DNA of 64,000 nucleotides from Flavobacterium cucumis (GTDB lineage Bacteria > Bacteroidota > Bacteroidia > Flavobacteriales > Flavobacteriaceae), in NCBI RefSeq assembly GCF_900148835.1, contig NZ_FRYK01000006.1, positions 62,001 through 126,000 of the forward strand, given 5' to 3'. The notes under the pieces are model-generated. The model saw only the letters and a list, made by a program, of their open reading frames with translations, was not told the DNA's origin and ran no database searches. Position numbers and translations under genes: made by a program. This document shows, piece by piece, positions 1-8,871 of this stretch; the first letter of the stretch is position 1; every line of letters begins with the position of its first letter.

Positions 1-454
1 TCAATCTTTTCTTATCGTTGATACTTTCTTCAAGAGAAATCATGGTTTCTGTTCTATAAACCCCATCGATATCATCAATCATAAAAATAACCTCTTTGGC
101 ATGTTTGGTATCTTTGGCTCTAATTTTACAAAAAATATTAAACTTCCCTGTAGTAACATGCGCTACTGTAACATATGGAATTTGATTAATACGTTCTAAA
201 ACAAATTTTGTTTGTGAAGTATTGTGTAAAAAAACACCCACATAAGCAATAAAAGAATAGCCTAATTTTTCATAATCCAAAGTCAATGATGAACCTTGAA
301 TAATTCCAGCATCTTCCATCTTTTTTACTCTAACATGAACGGTTCCTGCAGAAATTAGCAATTTTTTTGCAATATCTGTGAAAGGAACTCTGGTGTTATC
401 AATCAACATGTCTAAAATTTGATGATCAACTTCATCTAATCGAAACTTACTCAT
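1..454 (-). CDS. Lrp/AsnC family transcriptional regulator (3' end cut by window edge)
   Basis: DNA-binding regulator of the Lrp/AsnC family, which usually responds to amino acids. The 151 visible codons start at the ATG at 454 and run off the left edge without a stop. Lrp proteins are about 150 residues, so only the last few residues should be missing. The N-terminal winged helix-turn-helix covers roughly residues 5-60 (RLDEVDHQILDML, recognition helix around SAGTVHVRVKKM). The RAM/AsnC ligand domain covers about 65-145 (VTTGKFNIFCKI, DDIDGVYRTETMISLEES). It lies 57 bp downstream of the M14 peptidase on the same strand, so cotranscription is possible. The family call is firm; the effector and targets are unknown. 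Confidence 0.92.
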   Translation of the reverse strand, partial: MSKFRLDEVDHQILDMLIDNTRVPFTDIAKKLLISAGTVHVRVKKMEDAGIIQGSSLTLDYEKLGYSFIAYVGVFLHNTSQTKFVLERINQIPYVTVAHVTTGKFNIFCKIRAKDTKHAKEVIFMIDDIDGVYRTETMISLEESINDKKRL

Positions 455-511
455 AAGTGCTTATAATAAATGTTAAAATTTTAATTTTTATTAAATATAT
501 TCGCAAATTTA

Positions 512-1666
512 TTAAATAATATTCACACCGTTACGATATTCAATAGAATTATTCAATAAAAAATCTGCTTTTTTTCCAATTTCTGGAAAATTTGAACCTT
601 CAGCACTAAATAGCATTTCTTTGCAATCGAATTCTAAATGCCCAAAATATCCTTCCAAATCCTCAACTTTTGAAATCCTAGCTACGAATTGTATTTCGTT
701 GTGTATCAAGACCTCTTCAAATTGAGCGGCAAAGTTAATTATTTTTTCAACACTATTGTTAATAATTTTCACATTTTTATAAATTAAATCGTAAAATCTT
801 TTATTATTTTGAGGAATATGCAAATATTCTTGTAATTCATTATCAACTATAACGTTTTCGTTATGACTTGATACTGAACTTAAAAGTGAGATAAAAACAT
901 ATTTTCTACTTTCTTCTCGTTGGTAATCCTCTTGAAAATGCCCCGCTTCAAACAATATAGTAGGTGTGTTTTGTGTAGTAAAAAAATCCCCTGTACAGTT
1001 CACATTATAACTATCATCAAAACGCCCTACTTGGCCCGGTATAAACTCTTGCAGGACCTTATTCATAAGGTTTATTTTAACAATCGCCTTCATTCGGACA
1101 TCGTTAAAATCTCTTTCTTCATTAAAGGCAGGCGCCAAAAAAGAGAGGGTTGCTGGTAAATTATAGTTATCCGTACCAAAAATAGTACGTTGGTCATGCA
1201 AATTGTAACAATAATCTGGTTGAAAGCTACCATAGACCTCATGTAAGACTTTCATTTCGAGTTGTGATACATTTAAAGCGTCTCTATTTAAGTCAACTTT
1301 ATTGGCATTCTCACGCGTATAATGAAAGGCACCGTCAGGATTTAACATTGGTAAACATACAAAAGTATATTGCGCTTTGATTTTTTTCGCCAACTCAGAT
1401 TCCACCGCCAAAAAATTAAAAAAATCAAACAGTCCTTTAGTTGTCGTGGGTTCGTTTCCGTGCATTTGCGACCACATTAAAATCTTAGTCGGACCGTTGC
1501 CAATTTTAACTTTGTAAATCACACGACCTTCAACCGATTTACCTGCAGATGTAACTTCAAAAACGTTTTCAAAAGATTTTAAAATTGGGGTAATTGCATC
1601 GAGCGTAATATATTTTCCTTTTAATCTCGTTTCTAAAAAGGAGGTTGCGAGTTGTAAATAATTCAT
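512..1666 (-). CDS. M14 family zinc carboxypeptidase-like peptidase
   Basis: Zinc metallopeptidase of the M14 carboxypeptidase fold, 384 residues. Zinc ligands are visible as HxxE at H69-E72 (MHGNEP) and a second histidine near H157 (YNLHDQR). The general base is probably E240 in TPTILFEAGHF. No signal peptide is seen, so it should act in the cytoplasm, possibly on small peptides or amidated substrates; the substrate cannot be told from sequence. The ATG at 1666 is followed directly by conserved-looking sequence. The gene diverges from the XRE-type regulator at 1967, and their shared promoter region holds several identical palindromes, two of them immediately upstream of this start codon. Repression by that regulator is therefore a reasonable inference. 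Confidence 0.88.
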   Translation of the reverse strand: MNYLQLATSFLETRLKGKYITLDAITPILKSFENVFEVTSAGKSVEGRVIYKVKIGNGPTKILMWSQMHGNEPTTTKGLFDFFNFLAVESELAKKIKAQYTFVCLPMLNPDGAFHYTRENANKVDLNRDALNVSQLEMKVLHEVYGSFQPDYCYNLHDQRTIFGTDNYNLPATLSFLAPAFNEERDFNDVRMKAIVKINLMNKVLQEFIPGQVGRFDDSYNVNCTGDFFTTQNTPTILFEAGHFQEDYQREESRKYVFISLLSSVSSHNENVIVDNELQEYLHIPQNNKRFYDLIYKNVKIINNSVEKIINFAAQFEEVLIHNEIQFVARISKVEDLEGYFGHLEFDCKEMLFSAEGSNFPEIGKKADFLLNNSIEYRNGVNII

Positions 1667-1680
1667 AAAACAATATTAGA

Positions 1681-1751
1681 TTACAAATGTAAACAACTTT
1701 ATTTTTACAAATGTAAACAGTGTAAAGCGCTTTACTTTTTACTTCTGTAAA
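1681..1751. promoter_or_regulatory. operator-like palindrome cluster upstream of the M14 peptidase
   Basis: Four palindromic boxes sit in 71 bp. 1681-1692 carries the TTACA-N2-TGTAA core. 1704-1717 is a perfect TTTACA-AA-TGTAAA. 1722-1735 is a perfect GTAAAGC-GCTTTAC, the same half-sites in the opposite order. 1738-1751 is TTTACT-TC-TGTAAA, one mismatch from the consensus. The first box is only 14 bp from the peptidase start codon. The identity of the half-sites is directly visible; that they are operators for the adjacent regulator is inference. Confidence 0.7.
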
Positions 1752-1891
1752 CAGGTATTAACAGTACTTATTCATAGAGGTTTGCTTAATGTTTACAAAA
1801 ACGAATAAATAAAATTGCAATAGCTAAATAACTTTATATCAATAGTTTAATAGTTATTATATAATGTGATAATTTATATTTATTTGCGTGT

Positions 1892-1941
1892 TTTACATTT
1901 GTAAACTTGTTTTATAGTGCTATTTTATTTACATTTGTAAC
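1892..1941. promoter_or_regulatory. operator-like palindromes upstream of the XRE regulator
   Basis: 1892-1905 is a perfect TTTACA-TT-TGTAAA palindrome. 1928-1941 is TTTACA-TT-TGTAAC, 13 of 14 matching. A degenerate third copy (TTTACA-AT-GTTAAA, 1961-1974) overlaps the regulator start codon. The same element occurs on the peptidase side of this divergent promoter region. The spacing before the start codon would suit autorepression. Confidence 0.68.
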
Positions 1942-1966
1942 GTTAATATATGGATACCTATTTACA

Positions 1967-2428
1967 ATGTTAAACATAGACGATTTTATTAAACGGTTGG
2001 AAATTATCTTGGATTACTATGGTTTATCCGCTTCTGGATTTGCTGATAAAATCGGGGTGCAACGTTCTAGTTTATCTCACCTCCTTTCTGGAAGAAACAA
2101 ACCGAGTTTGGATTTCGTTTTAAAAGTAGTTGAAGTATTTCCTGAAGTAGATTTGTATTGGATTTTAAATGGCGCTGGAAGTTTTCCAAAATCGGAACTT
2201 TCTGATCAAAATGTTTCAGCCCCTAGCAAAAAGACTTCTTCTTCTGCTGCGGCTGAAATTCCATCCGCCGAACCTGATTTGTTTTCATCAACAACAAAAG
2301 AAGCGCAATCCCTTTTTTCGGAGCAAGATGATTTAAACTCGTTTCAGCCTCCCCTTGAAAATGCAGAAGAGATTGAAAGAATTGTAATTTTTTTCAAAAA
2401 CGGAACGTTTAAAAATTATAAAGCATAA
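1967..2428 (+). CDS. XRE-type helix-turn-helix transcriptional regulator
   Basis: Cro/CI (HTH_3) type DNA-binding protein of 153 residues. The helix-turn-helix spans about residues 8-62 (ADKIGVQRSSLSHLLSGRNKPS), followed by a short VDLYWILNGAGSFP motif common in flavobacterial members. Residues 75-130 are a low-complexity Ser/Ala/Glu-rich linker, and the C-terminus (ERIVIFFKNGTFKNYKA) is a short conserved tail. The ATG at 1967 is chosen over an upstream TTG at 1907 because the HTH family begins here and the upstream stretch overlaps operator-like palindromes. It diverges from the M14 peptidase. The repeated TTTACA-N2-TGTAAA boxes on both sides suggest it controls itself and that gene. Confidence 0.88.
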   Translation: MLNIDDFIKRLEIILDYYGLSASGFADKIGVQRSSLSHLLSGRNKPSLDFVLKVVEVFPEVDLYWILNGAGSFPKSELSDQNVSAPSKKTSSSAAAEIPSAEPDLFSSTTKEAQSLFSEQDDLNSFQPPLENAEEIERIVIFFKNGTFKNYKA

Positions 2429-2432
2429 AAAA

Positions 2433-2452
2433 ACGCTGAATTTCTCCAGCGT
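2433..2452. terminator. bidirectional terminator hairpin
   Basis: Stem ACGCTG/CAGCGT (2433-2438 with 2447-2452), 8-nt loop, with an A-run on the left and a T-rich stretch on the right. It separates the convergent XRE regulator and acyltransferase genes and could serve both. Confidence 0.75.
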
Positions 2453-2462
2453 CTATATCTTT

Positions 2463-3017
2463 TTAAATTGCCGTAAAGCTCTTTTCAGGAATTTTACCCA
2501 CTACCCCTTTGTAATACAATTTTAGCTGTTTTAAATCCGCATCAATATTTCCTGTTGGATAGAACGGTTCATGATACACTACTTCTTTTCTGCCATAATC
2601 AAACGCTACAGGAACAATAGGAACATTCGCTTTTAACGCCATGTAATAAAATCCTGTTTTCCACTCTGATACCTTTTTTCTGGTCCCTTCTGGGGCTATA
2701 GCCAATCTAAAAACTTCTTTTTCTTGAAATATCTTAGCTATGGTATCTACTTTGTTTTCATTTTTTTGGCGGTTTAATGGGGTACCTCCTGTCCAAGTAA
2801 AAAAATAATTAAAAGGAAACACAAATAATTCTTTTTTAGCAACATAATTTATTTCCAAATTTAAAATGCCGCGTGAAAAAATGCCAAGAAAAAAATCCCA
2901 CCAACTCGTGTGGGGAACCGCTATTAAGACACATTTTTTTATTTCAGGCGCTATAGTTCCAACAACTTTCCAACCAAAAACTTTACAGAAGATGAATTTG
3001 TATATAATTTGTTTCAT
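2463..3017 (-). CDS. lysophospholipid acyltransferase family protein (PlsC-like)
   Basis: Membrane-associated acyltransferase of the PlsC/LPLAT superfamily, 184 residues, predicted to transfer an acyl chain to a lysophospholipid-type acceptor. The catalytic H-X4-D motif is H36-D41 (HTSWWDFF). The second block, which binds the phosphate of the acceptor, is EGTR at 110-113 (APEGTRKK). It is shorter than canonical PlsC (about 240 residues), as in the subgroup often annotated 1-acyl-sn-glycerol-3-phosphate acyltransferase in flavobacteria. The gene converges with the XRE regulator and is divergent, 56 bp apart, from the methyltransferase at 3074. The exact acceptor is not determinable. Confidence 0.85.
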   Translation of the reverse strand: MKQIIYKFIFCKVFGWKVVGTIAPEIKKCVLIAVPHTSWWDFFLGIFSRGILNLEINYVAKKELFVFPFNYFFTWTGGTPLNRQKNENKVDTIAKIFQEKEVFRLAIAPEGTRKKVSEWKTGFYYMALKANVPIVPVAFDYGRKEVVYHEPFYPTGNIDADLKQLKLYYKGVVGKIPEKSFTAI

Positions 3018-3073
3018 ATAAGACGATTTTGAGACAAAAATAAAATTATATTTACGATTACAAACAAAGTTAT

Positions 3074-3736
3074 ATGATTAAGCGCTTACTTAGTTTTTTA
3101 TTTCCTTTAAAAATTCACGAACGAAAATCGGTTTACAGTAAAAATCTTGAAGTTACATGGAATAATGGGTATTTGGTTTTAGATTCTGAAAACACAAATT
3201 ACTCCTTTGGTAGTTTACAACGCGTGTTGAAAAAAGGACTGAAATATATAGGTTATGAACGAATTCAGAATTTCAAGTCTATTTTAGTTTTAGGAGTTGC
3301 TGGTGGCAGTGTCATTGAAACCCTTAAAAGAGAAATTAAATTTGAAGGTCAAATTACTGGGGTTGAAATTGATCCTATCGTAATTGAATTAGCGAACAAC
3401 TATTTTGGATTAGGAAATTACAACAACGTTACAATTGTTATTGATGATGCGTTTGCCTTTGTATTAAAAACCAAAGAAAAGTATGATTTAATCATTATTG
3501 ATATCTTTCAAGATACGACAATGCCCAATTTTTTATTTGAAGATTTTTTTATAAATCGTATTAATTTTTTACTTAATGTTAATGGCTTTATCTTGTTTAA
3601 TACCATGACTTTAGACTATAATGATAGAAGAAGGAATGCCTTGTATAAAAGTAAATTTAATAGCAATTATTCGGTGCGGTTGTATCCCAAAATTGAGGTA
3701 CACAATGAATTGTTTACTATTAAAAAATTACAATAA
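3074..3736 (+). CDS. spermidine-synthase-like class I methyltransferase fold protein
   Basis: 220-residue protein with the Rossmann fold of spermidine synthases and class I methyltransferases. Motif I is [14 protein letters not shown] (about 75-88), the acidic loop is [12 protein letters not shown] (about 97-108), and [12 protein letters not shown] (about 140-151) corresponds to the catalytic-aspartate region of polyamine synthases. It lacks the long N-terminal beta domain of true spermidine synthases. It may therefore be a fused-synthase-like protein of unknown substrate rather than SpeE. The last 9 bp overlap the 3' end of kdsB on the other strand. Confidence 0.8.
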   Translation: MIKRLLSFLFPLKIHERKSVYSKNLEVTWNNGYLVLDSENTNYSFGSLQRVLKKGLKYIGYERIQNFKSILVLGVAGGSVIETLKREIKFEGQITGVEIDPIVIELANNYFGLGNYNNVTIVIDDAFAFVLKTKEKYDLIIIDIFQDTTMPNFLFEDFFINRINFLLNVNGFILFNTMTLDYNDRRRNALYKSKFNSNYSVRLYPKIEVHNELFTIKKLQ

Positions 3737-4453
3737 CTTTCTAGCTTTTTCCAAATCCTCTGGTGTATCAATTCCAATACTTCCATGAGAAGTTTCTACC
3801 ATTTTAATTCGTTTTCCGTATTCTAAGTAACGAAGTTGTTCTAATTTTTCAGAAGCTTCCAAAGATAACATAGGTAAACGGTAAAAATCCATCAAAGCTT
3901 CTTTTCTAAAAGCGTATATTCCAATGTGTTTCATATAGCGAACACCCACATTTTCTTCCCTAGGAAAAGGAATAACCGATCGTGAAAAGTATAACGCAAA
4001 ACCTTGTTGGTCGGTAATCACTTTTACGTTGTTCGGATTTTTAATTTCTTCTTTATCGGTAATTTCAAACATTAACGAACCCAAATCAACCTTCTTTTCA
4101 ACATCATTTCTGAAAACTTGAATTAGCTTCTCTAACGGATTTTTATTAATAAATGGTTCATCACCTTGTACATTGATTACAACATCAACGTCCATGTTTT
4201 CAACAGCTTCTGCAATTCTATCACTACCACTTTCGTGCGCTTTTATCGACATGATGGCTTTACCTCCATTCGAGACAATTTCCTTATAAATTAGGTCAGA
4301 ATCTGTTACCACAAAAACATCATCAAATAAGTGGGTCGAAATAGCCGCTTCATAAGTTCTACGGATAACGGTTTTGCCTCCCAAATCTTGCATTAATTTT
4401 GCAGGGAAACGAGTGGATGCATATCGAGCGGGAATTACAGCTATTATTTTCAT
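3728..4453 (-). CDS. kdsB: 3-deoxy-manno-octulosonate cytidylyltransferase (CMP-Kdo synthetase)
   Basis: Activates Kdo with CTP to CMP-Kdo, the donor for the inner core of lipopolysaccharide. The 241 residues match the usual length of about 250. The N-terminus has the nucleotide-binding signature [15 protein letters not shown] (residues 7-21), and VQGDEPFI near residue 100 is the second conserved block. [12 protein letters not shown] and [15 protein letters not shown] (about 170-210) are typical KdsB sequence. It converges on the methyltransferase gene with a 9-bp overlap and is transcribed away from the RecD-like helicase gene that lies 27 bp upstream on the same strand. Confidence 0.96.
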   Translation of the reverse strand: MKIIAVIPARYASTRFPAKLMQDLGGKTVIRRTYEAAISTHLFDDVFVVTDSDLIYKEIVSNGGKAIMSIKAHESGSDRIAEAVENMDVDVVINVQGDEPFINKNPLEKLIQVFRNDVEKKVDLGSLMFEITDKEEIKNPNNVKVITDQQGFALYFSRSVIPFPREENVGVRYMKHIGIYAFRKEALMDFYRLPMLSLEASEKLEQLRYLEYGKRIKMVETSHGSIGIDTPEDLEKARKLL

Positions 4454-4480
4454 GATGTTTTTTGTTTGATTACAAAAGTA

Positions 4481-5905
4481 TTAATTTTCAAAAAACTCGT
4501 CCTTAAATCCGATTAAATATAATTTTTCTTCGGCACGCGTAATGGCTGTATATAACCAACGTACATAATCAACATCAATACCATCAGGTAAATAAGGTTG
4601 TTCTACAAAAACGGTTTTCCATTGTCCGCCTTGCGATTTGTGACAAGTAATTGCATACGAAAATTTCACCTGAAGGGCATTGAAATAAGGATTTTCCTTT
4701 ACTTTTTGCATTTTTTTATATTGAAGGCGTTCTTCTTCATAATCCAATAAAACTTCTTGATATAATTTATTGGACTCTTCATACGTCAACGAAGGGGATT
4801 CGCTCATAATGGTATCCAATATAACCACCGTATCAAAGGGAATTTGATTTGGATAATCAACCATTCTAACTTTTACTGTTGCAAATTTGAATCCGTATAA
4901 TTCTTGTATTTTTCTAATTTCAAGAATTTCTATAATATCGCCATTCGCAATAAAACCTGCCTCTGAATTTTCTTTCAACCAAAAATAATTATTCTTGACC
5001 ACCATTAAATAATCGCCTGTTGAAATTTCACTTTCTTTGGCAAGAATAGCACTTCTGATTTGTTGGTTGTACTGATTGGCTCTTTTGTTAGAGCGTAAAA
5101 TAAAAACGGTATCTTCTATACTATAATTGTCGTACGCTTGATGGATCGCATCTTGAATTTCATAGCCATCTTGCAATCGGACAATATCTTTGAATCCTTT
5201 TAACTTAAATTGAAAAGTATCCATAAATTGTGAATGTAATAATTCTCGCAATTGTGTAGCATTATATAAAATACCGGAATGTTCCGCTTGACGCATCACT
5301 TCGTCGAATTCAATATGATGCACATTTTTTTGATAGTGTAACGAAAGAGAATCAATATCCAAAGCTGGGCTTACGCTCATATTTACAGGAGGTAACTGAG
5401 CAGTGTCACCAATTAATAAAAGCTTACAATTCTTCCCTGCTTCCACATAAAAAAACAAATCGTCTAACAAAGAACCGTTCTCATACATTTTAGAATCCTG
5501 ATTATTATCCGAAATCATAGAAGATTCATCTACTATAAAAAGAGTGTTCTTAAATTTATTTTGTTGCAAAGTAAAACTTACGCCACCCGCTTTATTTTTC
5601 TTAGGAAAATAAATACGTTTGTGAATGGTAAAGGCTTGTTTTCCAGAATAATTGGCTATAACTTTAGCTGCTCTACCCGTTGGAGCCAAAAGCACCGCTT
5701 TCATGTCAATTTCGGCCAAATTGTTAATAACAGTAGCAATAATAGTTGTTTTACCTGTTCCTGCATACCCTTTTAGCACAAAAACATCATCTGTTGTTGA
5801 ATTCATAACAAAATCAGCTATTTTTTGGAGAAAAACATCTTGTTTTTGAGTGGGTTGATGGGGAAATTTTTTTTGTAATAAATTGTAAAACAGCTTGTAA
5901 GTCAT
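4481..5905 (-). CDS. RecD-like superfamily 1 ATP-dependent DNA helicase
   Basis: Single-chain RecD/Dda-like helicase of 474 residues. Walker A is GYAGTGKTT (about 47-55), Walker B is FIVDESSM, GDTAQLPPV is motif III, and the C-terminal UvrD_C_2 domain has YAITCHKSQGGQW and YTAITRAEEKLYLIG. It lacks the N-terminal RecBC-interaction domain of RecD, so it probably acts alone in recombination or repair. The ATG at 5905 is preferred to an upstream TTG at 5923 because the extra residues are not family-like. The family is widely annotated as an AAA or exodeoxyribonuclease V alpha-like ATPase in flavobacteria. It may be cotranscribed with kdsB. Confidence 0.9.
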   Translation of the reverse strand: MTYKLFYNLLQKKFPHQPTQKQDVFLQKIADFVMNSTTDDVFVLKGYAGTGKTTIIATVINNLAEIDMKAVLLAPTGRAAKVIANYSGKQAFTIHKRIYFPKKNKAGGVSFTLQQNKFKNTLFIVDESSMISDNNQDSKMYENGSLLDDLFFYVEAGKNCKLLLIGDTAQLPPVNMSVSPALDIDSLSLHYQKNVHHIEFDEVMRQAEHSGILYNATQLRELLHSQFMDTFQFKLKGFKDIVRLQDGYEIQDAIHQAYDNYSIEDTVFILRSNKRANQYNQQIRSAILAKESEISTGDYLMVVKNNYFWLKENSEAGFIANGDIIEILEIRKIQELYGFKFATVKVRMVDYPNQIPFDTVVILDTIMSESPSLTYEESNKLYQEVLLDYEEERLQYKKMQKVKENPYFNALQVKFSYAITCHKSQGGQWKTVFVEQPYLPDGIDVDYVRWLYTAITRAEEKLYLIGFKDEFFEN

Positions 5906-5964
5906 AAAAATAGATTTGGCCAATATTAATTTTCAAATATACAGATGATTTTTACAAGAAAATC

Positions 5965-5994
5965 TTTTGTGAAGAAAAAAAAATTGTAAGTTTG
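5965..5994 (+). promoter_or_regulatory. Bacteroidota-type promoter for the 6028 operon
   Basis: TTTTG at 5965-5969 and TAAGTTTG at 5987-5994, spaced 17 bp, fit the flavobacterial consensus TTG-N17-23-TAnnTTTG. The expected start of transcription is near 6001, about 27 nt before the first ATG. Confidence 0.75.
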
Positions 5995-6027
5995 CATTCC
6001 TATATATAACTAAAAAATATAAATCTA

Positions 6028-6789
6028 ATGTTATTATTATTATTGTACGTCGTAATTACCTGCATTGTAGCAGTGGTTTTAGTAAAACTTATAGATAAAT
6101 TTTTACCTTCTGGAGCAAAACCAATAATCTCTGTAGTATTGTGGGTTGTTTGCTTTGGTTTAGCTTATCTTATTTACGCATCAGTTATGAAACCTATTGA
6201 GTTTAAGCAAGAAAAAGAAGCTCGTTATGAGATTGCGGTAAAAACAATGCTTGATATTAAGAAACTTCAAACAGGTTATAAATCAGTAAACGGAAAATAT
6301 GCAGATACTTTTGAAGAGTTAGTAAATTTTGTTGAAACAGGACAATTTGAAATTATTTCAAGAAGAGATACTTCAGTTGTAGATGCTGCTAAAAATGCTG
6401 CTTTTGGTATTAAAGTTGATGCTGACGGAGTTGGTGGTTTCTATAAAGACATTGTAATTACTGAAAAATTAGGAACGGTATCTGTAAAAGACTCTTTATT
6501 TAAAAATTCAGATCGTTATAAAAGATTAAATGTTGTTAAGGTTGGCGATTTTGAAGTTCCTGTAATCATGAAAACGGGATTAGTAAATAGAAATGACATG
6601 AATATTTCTACTTTTCAAGCTACTATTGATAAAAATGCCTTATTAAAAGATCTTGATCCTGAATTAATTAAAAACGAAAATAAAGTAGAATCAATTGACG
6701 AAATCAATGGTCCTCAAATTATTTTAGGTTCGTTAGATGAAGTAAGTCTTACAGGAAACTGGCCAAAAAAATATGGTAGTAACGAATAA
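6028..6789 (+). CDS. conserved hypothetical membrane protein
   Basis: 253 residues with two N-terminal membrane segments (about 2-22 and 33-53), then a soluble region predicted on the far side. That region holds a short helical stretch (AVKTMLDIKKLQTGYKSVNG, about 72-91) that resembles the post-pilin-like YKSVNGKYADTFEEL pattern of proteins reading a periodic substrate; I do not recognise a named domain. It is the first gene of an operon with DUF3822 and rsmD, a gene order I recall from other flavobacteria. Its stop overlaps the next start by 17 bp. A strong TAnnTTTG promoter lies directly upstream. The function is unknown. Confidence 0.8.
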   Translation: MLLLLLYVVITCIVAVVLVKLIDKFLPSGAKPIISVVLWVVCFGLAYLIYASVMKPIEFKQEKEARYEIAVKTMLDIKKLQTGYKSVNGKYADTFEELVNFVETGQFEIISRRDTSVVDAAKNAAFGIKVDADGVGGFYKDIVITEKLGTVSVKDSLFKNSDRYKRLNVVKVGDFEVPVIMKTGLVNRNDMNISTFQATIDKNALLKDLDPELIKNENKVESIDEINGPQIILGSLDEVSLTGNWPKKYGSNE

Positions 6790-7585
6790 CGATATTACAC
6801 AAAAAACATACAAAAAGTTGTCCATTCAGGTTTCCTTGGATGGACTTTCTTTTTGTGTCTTTGATTTACTATCCAATACGATAATTAACACCATGTCTAT
6901 TACTTTTGAAAAAACTAAAGTAATTGAAGAGCAATTATGGCGCACATTTGTTGATTATCCTATTCTAACAAAATCATTTGATGAAGTCATGGTTATTCAT
7001 GATAACAATCTGAATACTTTTGTTCCTTCCTCCCTATTTGATCCTCATTTTATAGCAAGTTACTTGCAGTATAACACCAAAGTTTTTGAAACTGATTTTT
7101 TCACACATGACATCATTTTTCCATACGAAATGAATAATGTTTATGTACCTTTTGTAAATATCAACAATTTTTTATTGGACCAATACGATACCTTTGAATA
7201 TCAAAATGCGAACTCTTTTCTGGTAAAACAATTACTAAACCTCTCAAAAAATAAAGAAGAAAAACAAGTTTTTGTTCACCTTCAACAAGCGCATTTTGAA
7301 ATTGTCGTGGTAAAAAATCAACAATTGTTGCTTTTTAATTCGTTTCAATATCAAACCGCAGAAGATTTTATTTATTATGTTTTGTTTACCTGCGAACAGT
7401 TGCAACTGAACCCAGAAATCATTTCGGTACAACTTTTAGGCAATTGTACAGCAGAGGATCCTTTTTTCAAGATTGTTTACAAATACATTAGAAATTGCAA
7501 TTTACTTGACGTCAGCAACAAAGCCGCTATCTTAAATGTTTCAGCTGCTGAATTGAGAAAACACTTTATACTCTATCATTCATGA
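6773..7585 (+). CDS. DUF3822 family protein
   Basis: 270-residue protein matching the DUF3822 family of Bacteroidota, which looks like a divergent actin/ASKHA-type fold. Visible hallmarks are the N-terminal LSIQVSLDGLSFCVFD (about 15-30), the PSSLFDPHFIASYLQYNT block (about 89-106) and the central HLQQAHFEIVVVKNQQLLLFNSF segment near 175-197. The start codon lies 17 bp inside the upstream gene, and its last four bases (ATGA) overlap the rsmD start, so translation of the three is probably coupled. The constant linkage to rsmD suggests a role around ribosome or RNA metabolism, but that is inference from context only. Confidence 0.85.
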   Translation: MVVTNNDITQKTYKKLSIQVSLDGLSFCVFDLLSNTIINTMSITFEKTKVIEEQLWRTFVDYPILTKSFDEVMVIHDNNLNTFVPSSLFDPHFIASYLQYNTKVFETDFFTHDIIFPYEMNNVYVPFVNINNFLLDQYDTFEYQNANSFLVKQLLNLSKNKEEKQVFVHLQQAHFEIVVVKNQQLLLFNSFQYQTAEDFIYYVLFTCEQLQLNPEIISVQLLGNCTAEDPFFKIVYKYIRNCNLLDVSNKAAILNVSAAELRKHFILYHS

Positions 7586-8160
7586 GAATTATTTCTGGAA
7601 AACACAAAGGGCGACGACTTGTTGCTCCAAAAAACTTACCTGTTCGTCCTACAACCGATATGTGTAAAGAATCGTTGTTCAATATTTTGAATAATTATTT
7701 TAATTTTCATGGATTGAAAGTTTTGGATTTATTTTCTGGAACGGGAAACATCAGTTACGAATTTGCATCGCGAGGTGCTGGTCCTGTAACAAGTGTGGAT
7801 GGCGATATGGGATGTGTGAATTTTATAAAGAAAACGGCTAACGAACTCGATTTGGACATTAGTGCGATAAAAAGTGATGTTTTTAAATTTTTAGAAAAGA
7901 GCAAGACAAGTTACGATATTATTTTTGCTGACCCTCCTTATGATTTGAGTCAAGAGCATTTTGAAAAAATCATTCAACTAATTTTTGAAAACGAACTTTT
8001 GGATGAAGAAGGGATGTTAATCGTAGAGCATTCAAAACATACCAAACTGGATCATTTATCTAATTTTTCATTTTCAAAAGCCTATGGCGGTTCGGTTTTT
8101 TCATTTTATGAATTTGAAAGCGAAATCGAAGAAGAATTAGAAAATGAAGATCAAGGTTAA
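7582..8160 (+). CDS. rsmD: 16S rRNA (guanine(966)-N(2))-methyltransferase RsmD
   Basis: Methylates G966 of 16S rRNA in the 30S subunit using S-adenosylmethionine. It is 192 residues, the usual length. The N-terminus MRIISGKHKGRRL and VRPTTDMCKESLFNIL (about 21-36) are RsmD signatures. The SAM-binding motif is LDLFSGTGN (48-56), and the catalytic motif is DPPY at 117-120 in FADPPYDL. It is translationally coupled to DUF3822 by a 4-bp overlap and followed 11 bp later by a DUF4328 gene. A short acidic tail (EIEEELENEDQG) is present. Confidence 0.95.
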   Translation: MRIISGKHKGRRLVAPKNLPVRPTTDMCKESLFNILNNYFNFHGLKVLDLFSGTGNISYEFASRGAGPVTSVDGDMGCVNFIKKTANELDLDISAIKSDVFKFLEKSKTSYDIIFADPPYDLSQEHFEKIIQLIFENELLDEEGMLIVEHSKHTKLDHLSNFSFSKAYGGSVFSFYEFESEIEEELENEDQG

Positions 8161-8171
8161 AAAATCACATC

Positions 8172-8867
8172 ATGTTAAAGAATAATACGCAAAGAGCTAA
8201 AAATTTAATTATTGTTTTTGCAATACTATTTGTCTTAAACATAATATCCATAATTTCAGACCTGCTTCAGTATACGATGTTGCAATCTATTGAAGGATTT
8301 ACTATAGAAGAGGCCGAATCAAATGATATTAGACAACGGATTATTGCTTTTATCACGTTAGGGGTATATGTCCTTTGTTATGTGTTTTTTATTCTTTGGT
8401 TTAGAAGAGCTTATTACAACCTCCATCAAGTTGTAAAACATTTAGAATTCACCGAAGGTTGGGCTGCCGGAGCTTGGTTTGTTCCGATAATGAATTTTTT
8501 CAGACCTTATCAAATAATGAAAGAACTTTACGTTGAAACTGAAAATTATTTATCAAAAGTAAAAACGGATTATGTCAAACGACTAAATGTAACTTTTGTT
8601 GGGATTTGGTGGACTTTATGGATAATTGCTTCGCTATTAGAAAGAATAGGAATGCGCTTGAATCTGAACGCCGAAACATTAGAAGAAATTACTCGTGCTA
8701 CTGAGATAAATTTAGCAAACGAATTTTTCACGATTCCACTTTGTTTGATAGTGATAAAAGTAATAAAAGATTACAACAACGTTGAACAAGAATTGTTTGA
8801 AATTGAAAAAAATAAAAATCTAGAAGTTTCAGCGAATACAGAAGAAGTGATCACCACTATCGCATAA
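8172..8867 (+). CDS. DUF4328 domain-containing membrane protein
   Basis: 231-residue integral membrane protein with about four hydrophobic segments (roughly 12-32, 56-78, 128-150, 178-195). The central block FRRAYYNLHQ...WAAGAWFVPIMNFFRPYQIMKEL (about 79-122) is the DUF4328 signature. The function of the family is unknown. It is the last gene of the 6028 operon; its stop codon is only 4 bp from the 3' end of rnpB, which is read from the other strand, so the RNase P terminator T-run may also help to end this operon. Confidence 0.85.
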   Translation: MLKNNTQRAKNLIIVFAILFVLNIISIISDLLQYTMLQSIEGFTIEEAESNDIRQRIIAFITLGVYVLCYVFFILWFRRAYYNLHQVVKHLEFTEGWAAGAWFVPIMNFFRPYQIMKELYVETENYLSKVKTDYVKRLNVTFVGIWWTLWIIASLLERIGMRLNLNAETLEEITRATEINLANEFFTIPLCLIVIKVIKDYNNVEQELFEIEKNKNLEVSANTEEVITTIA

Positions 8868-8871
8868 AAAA

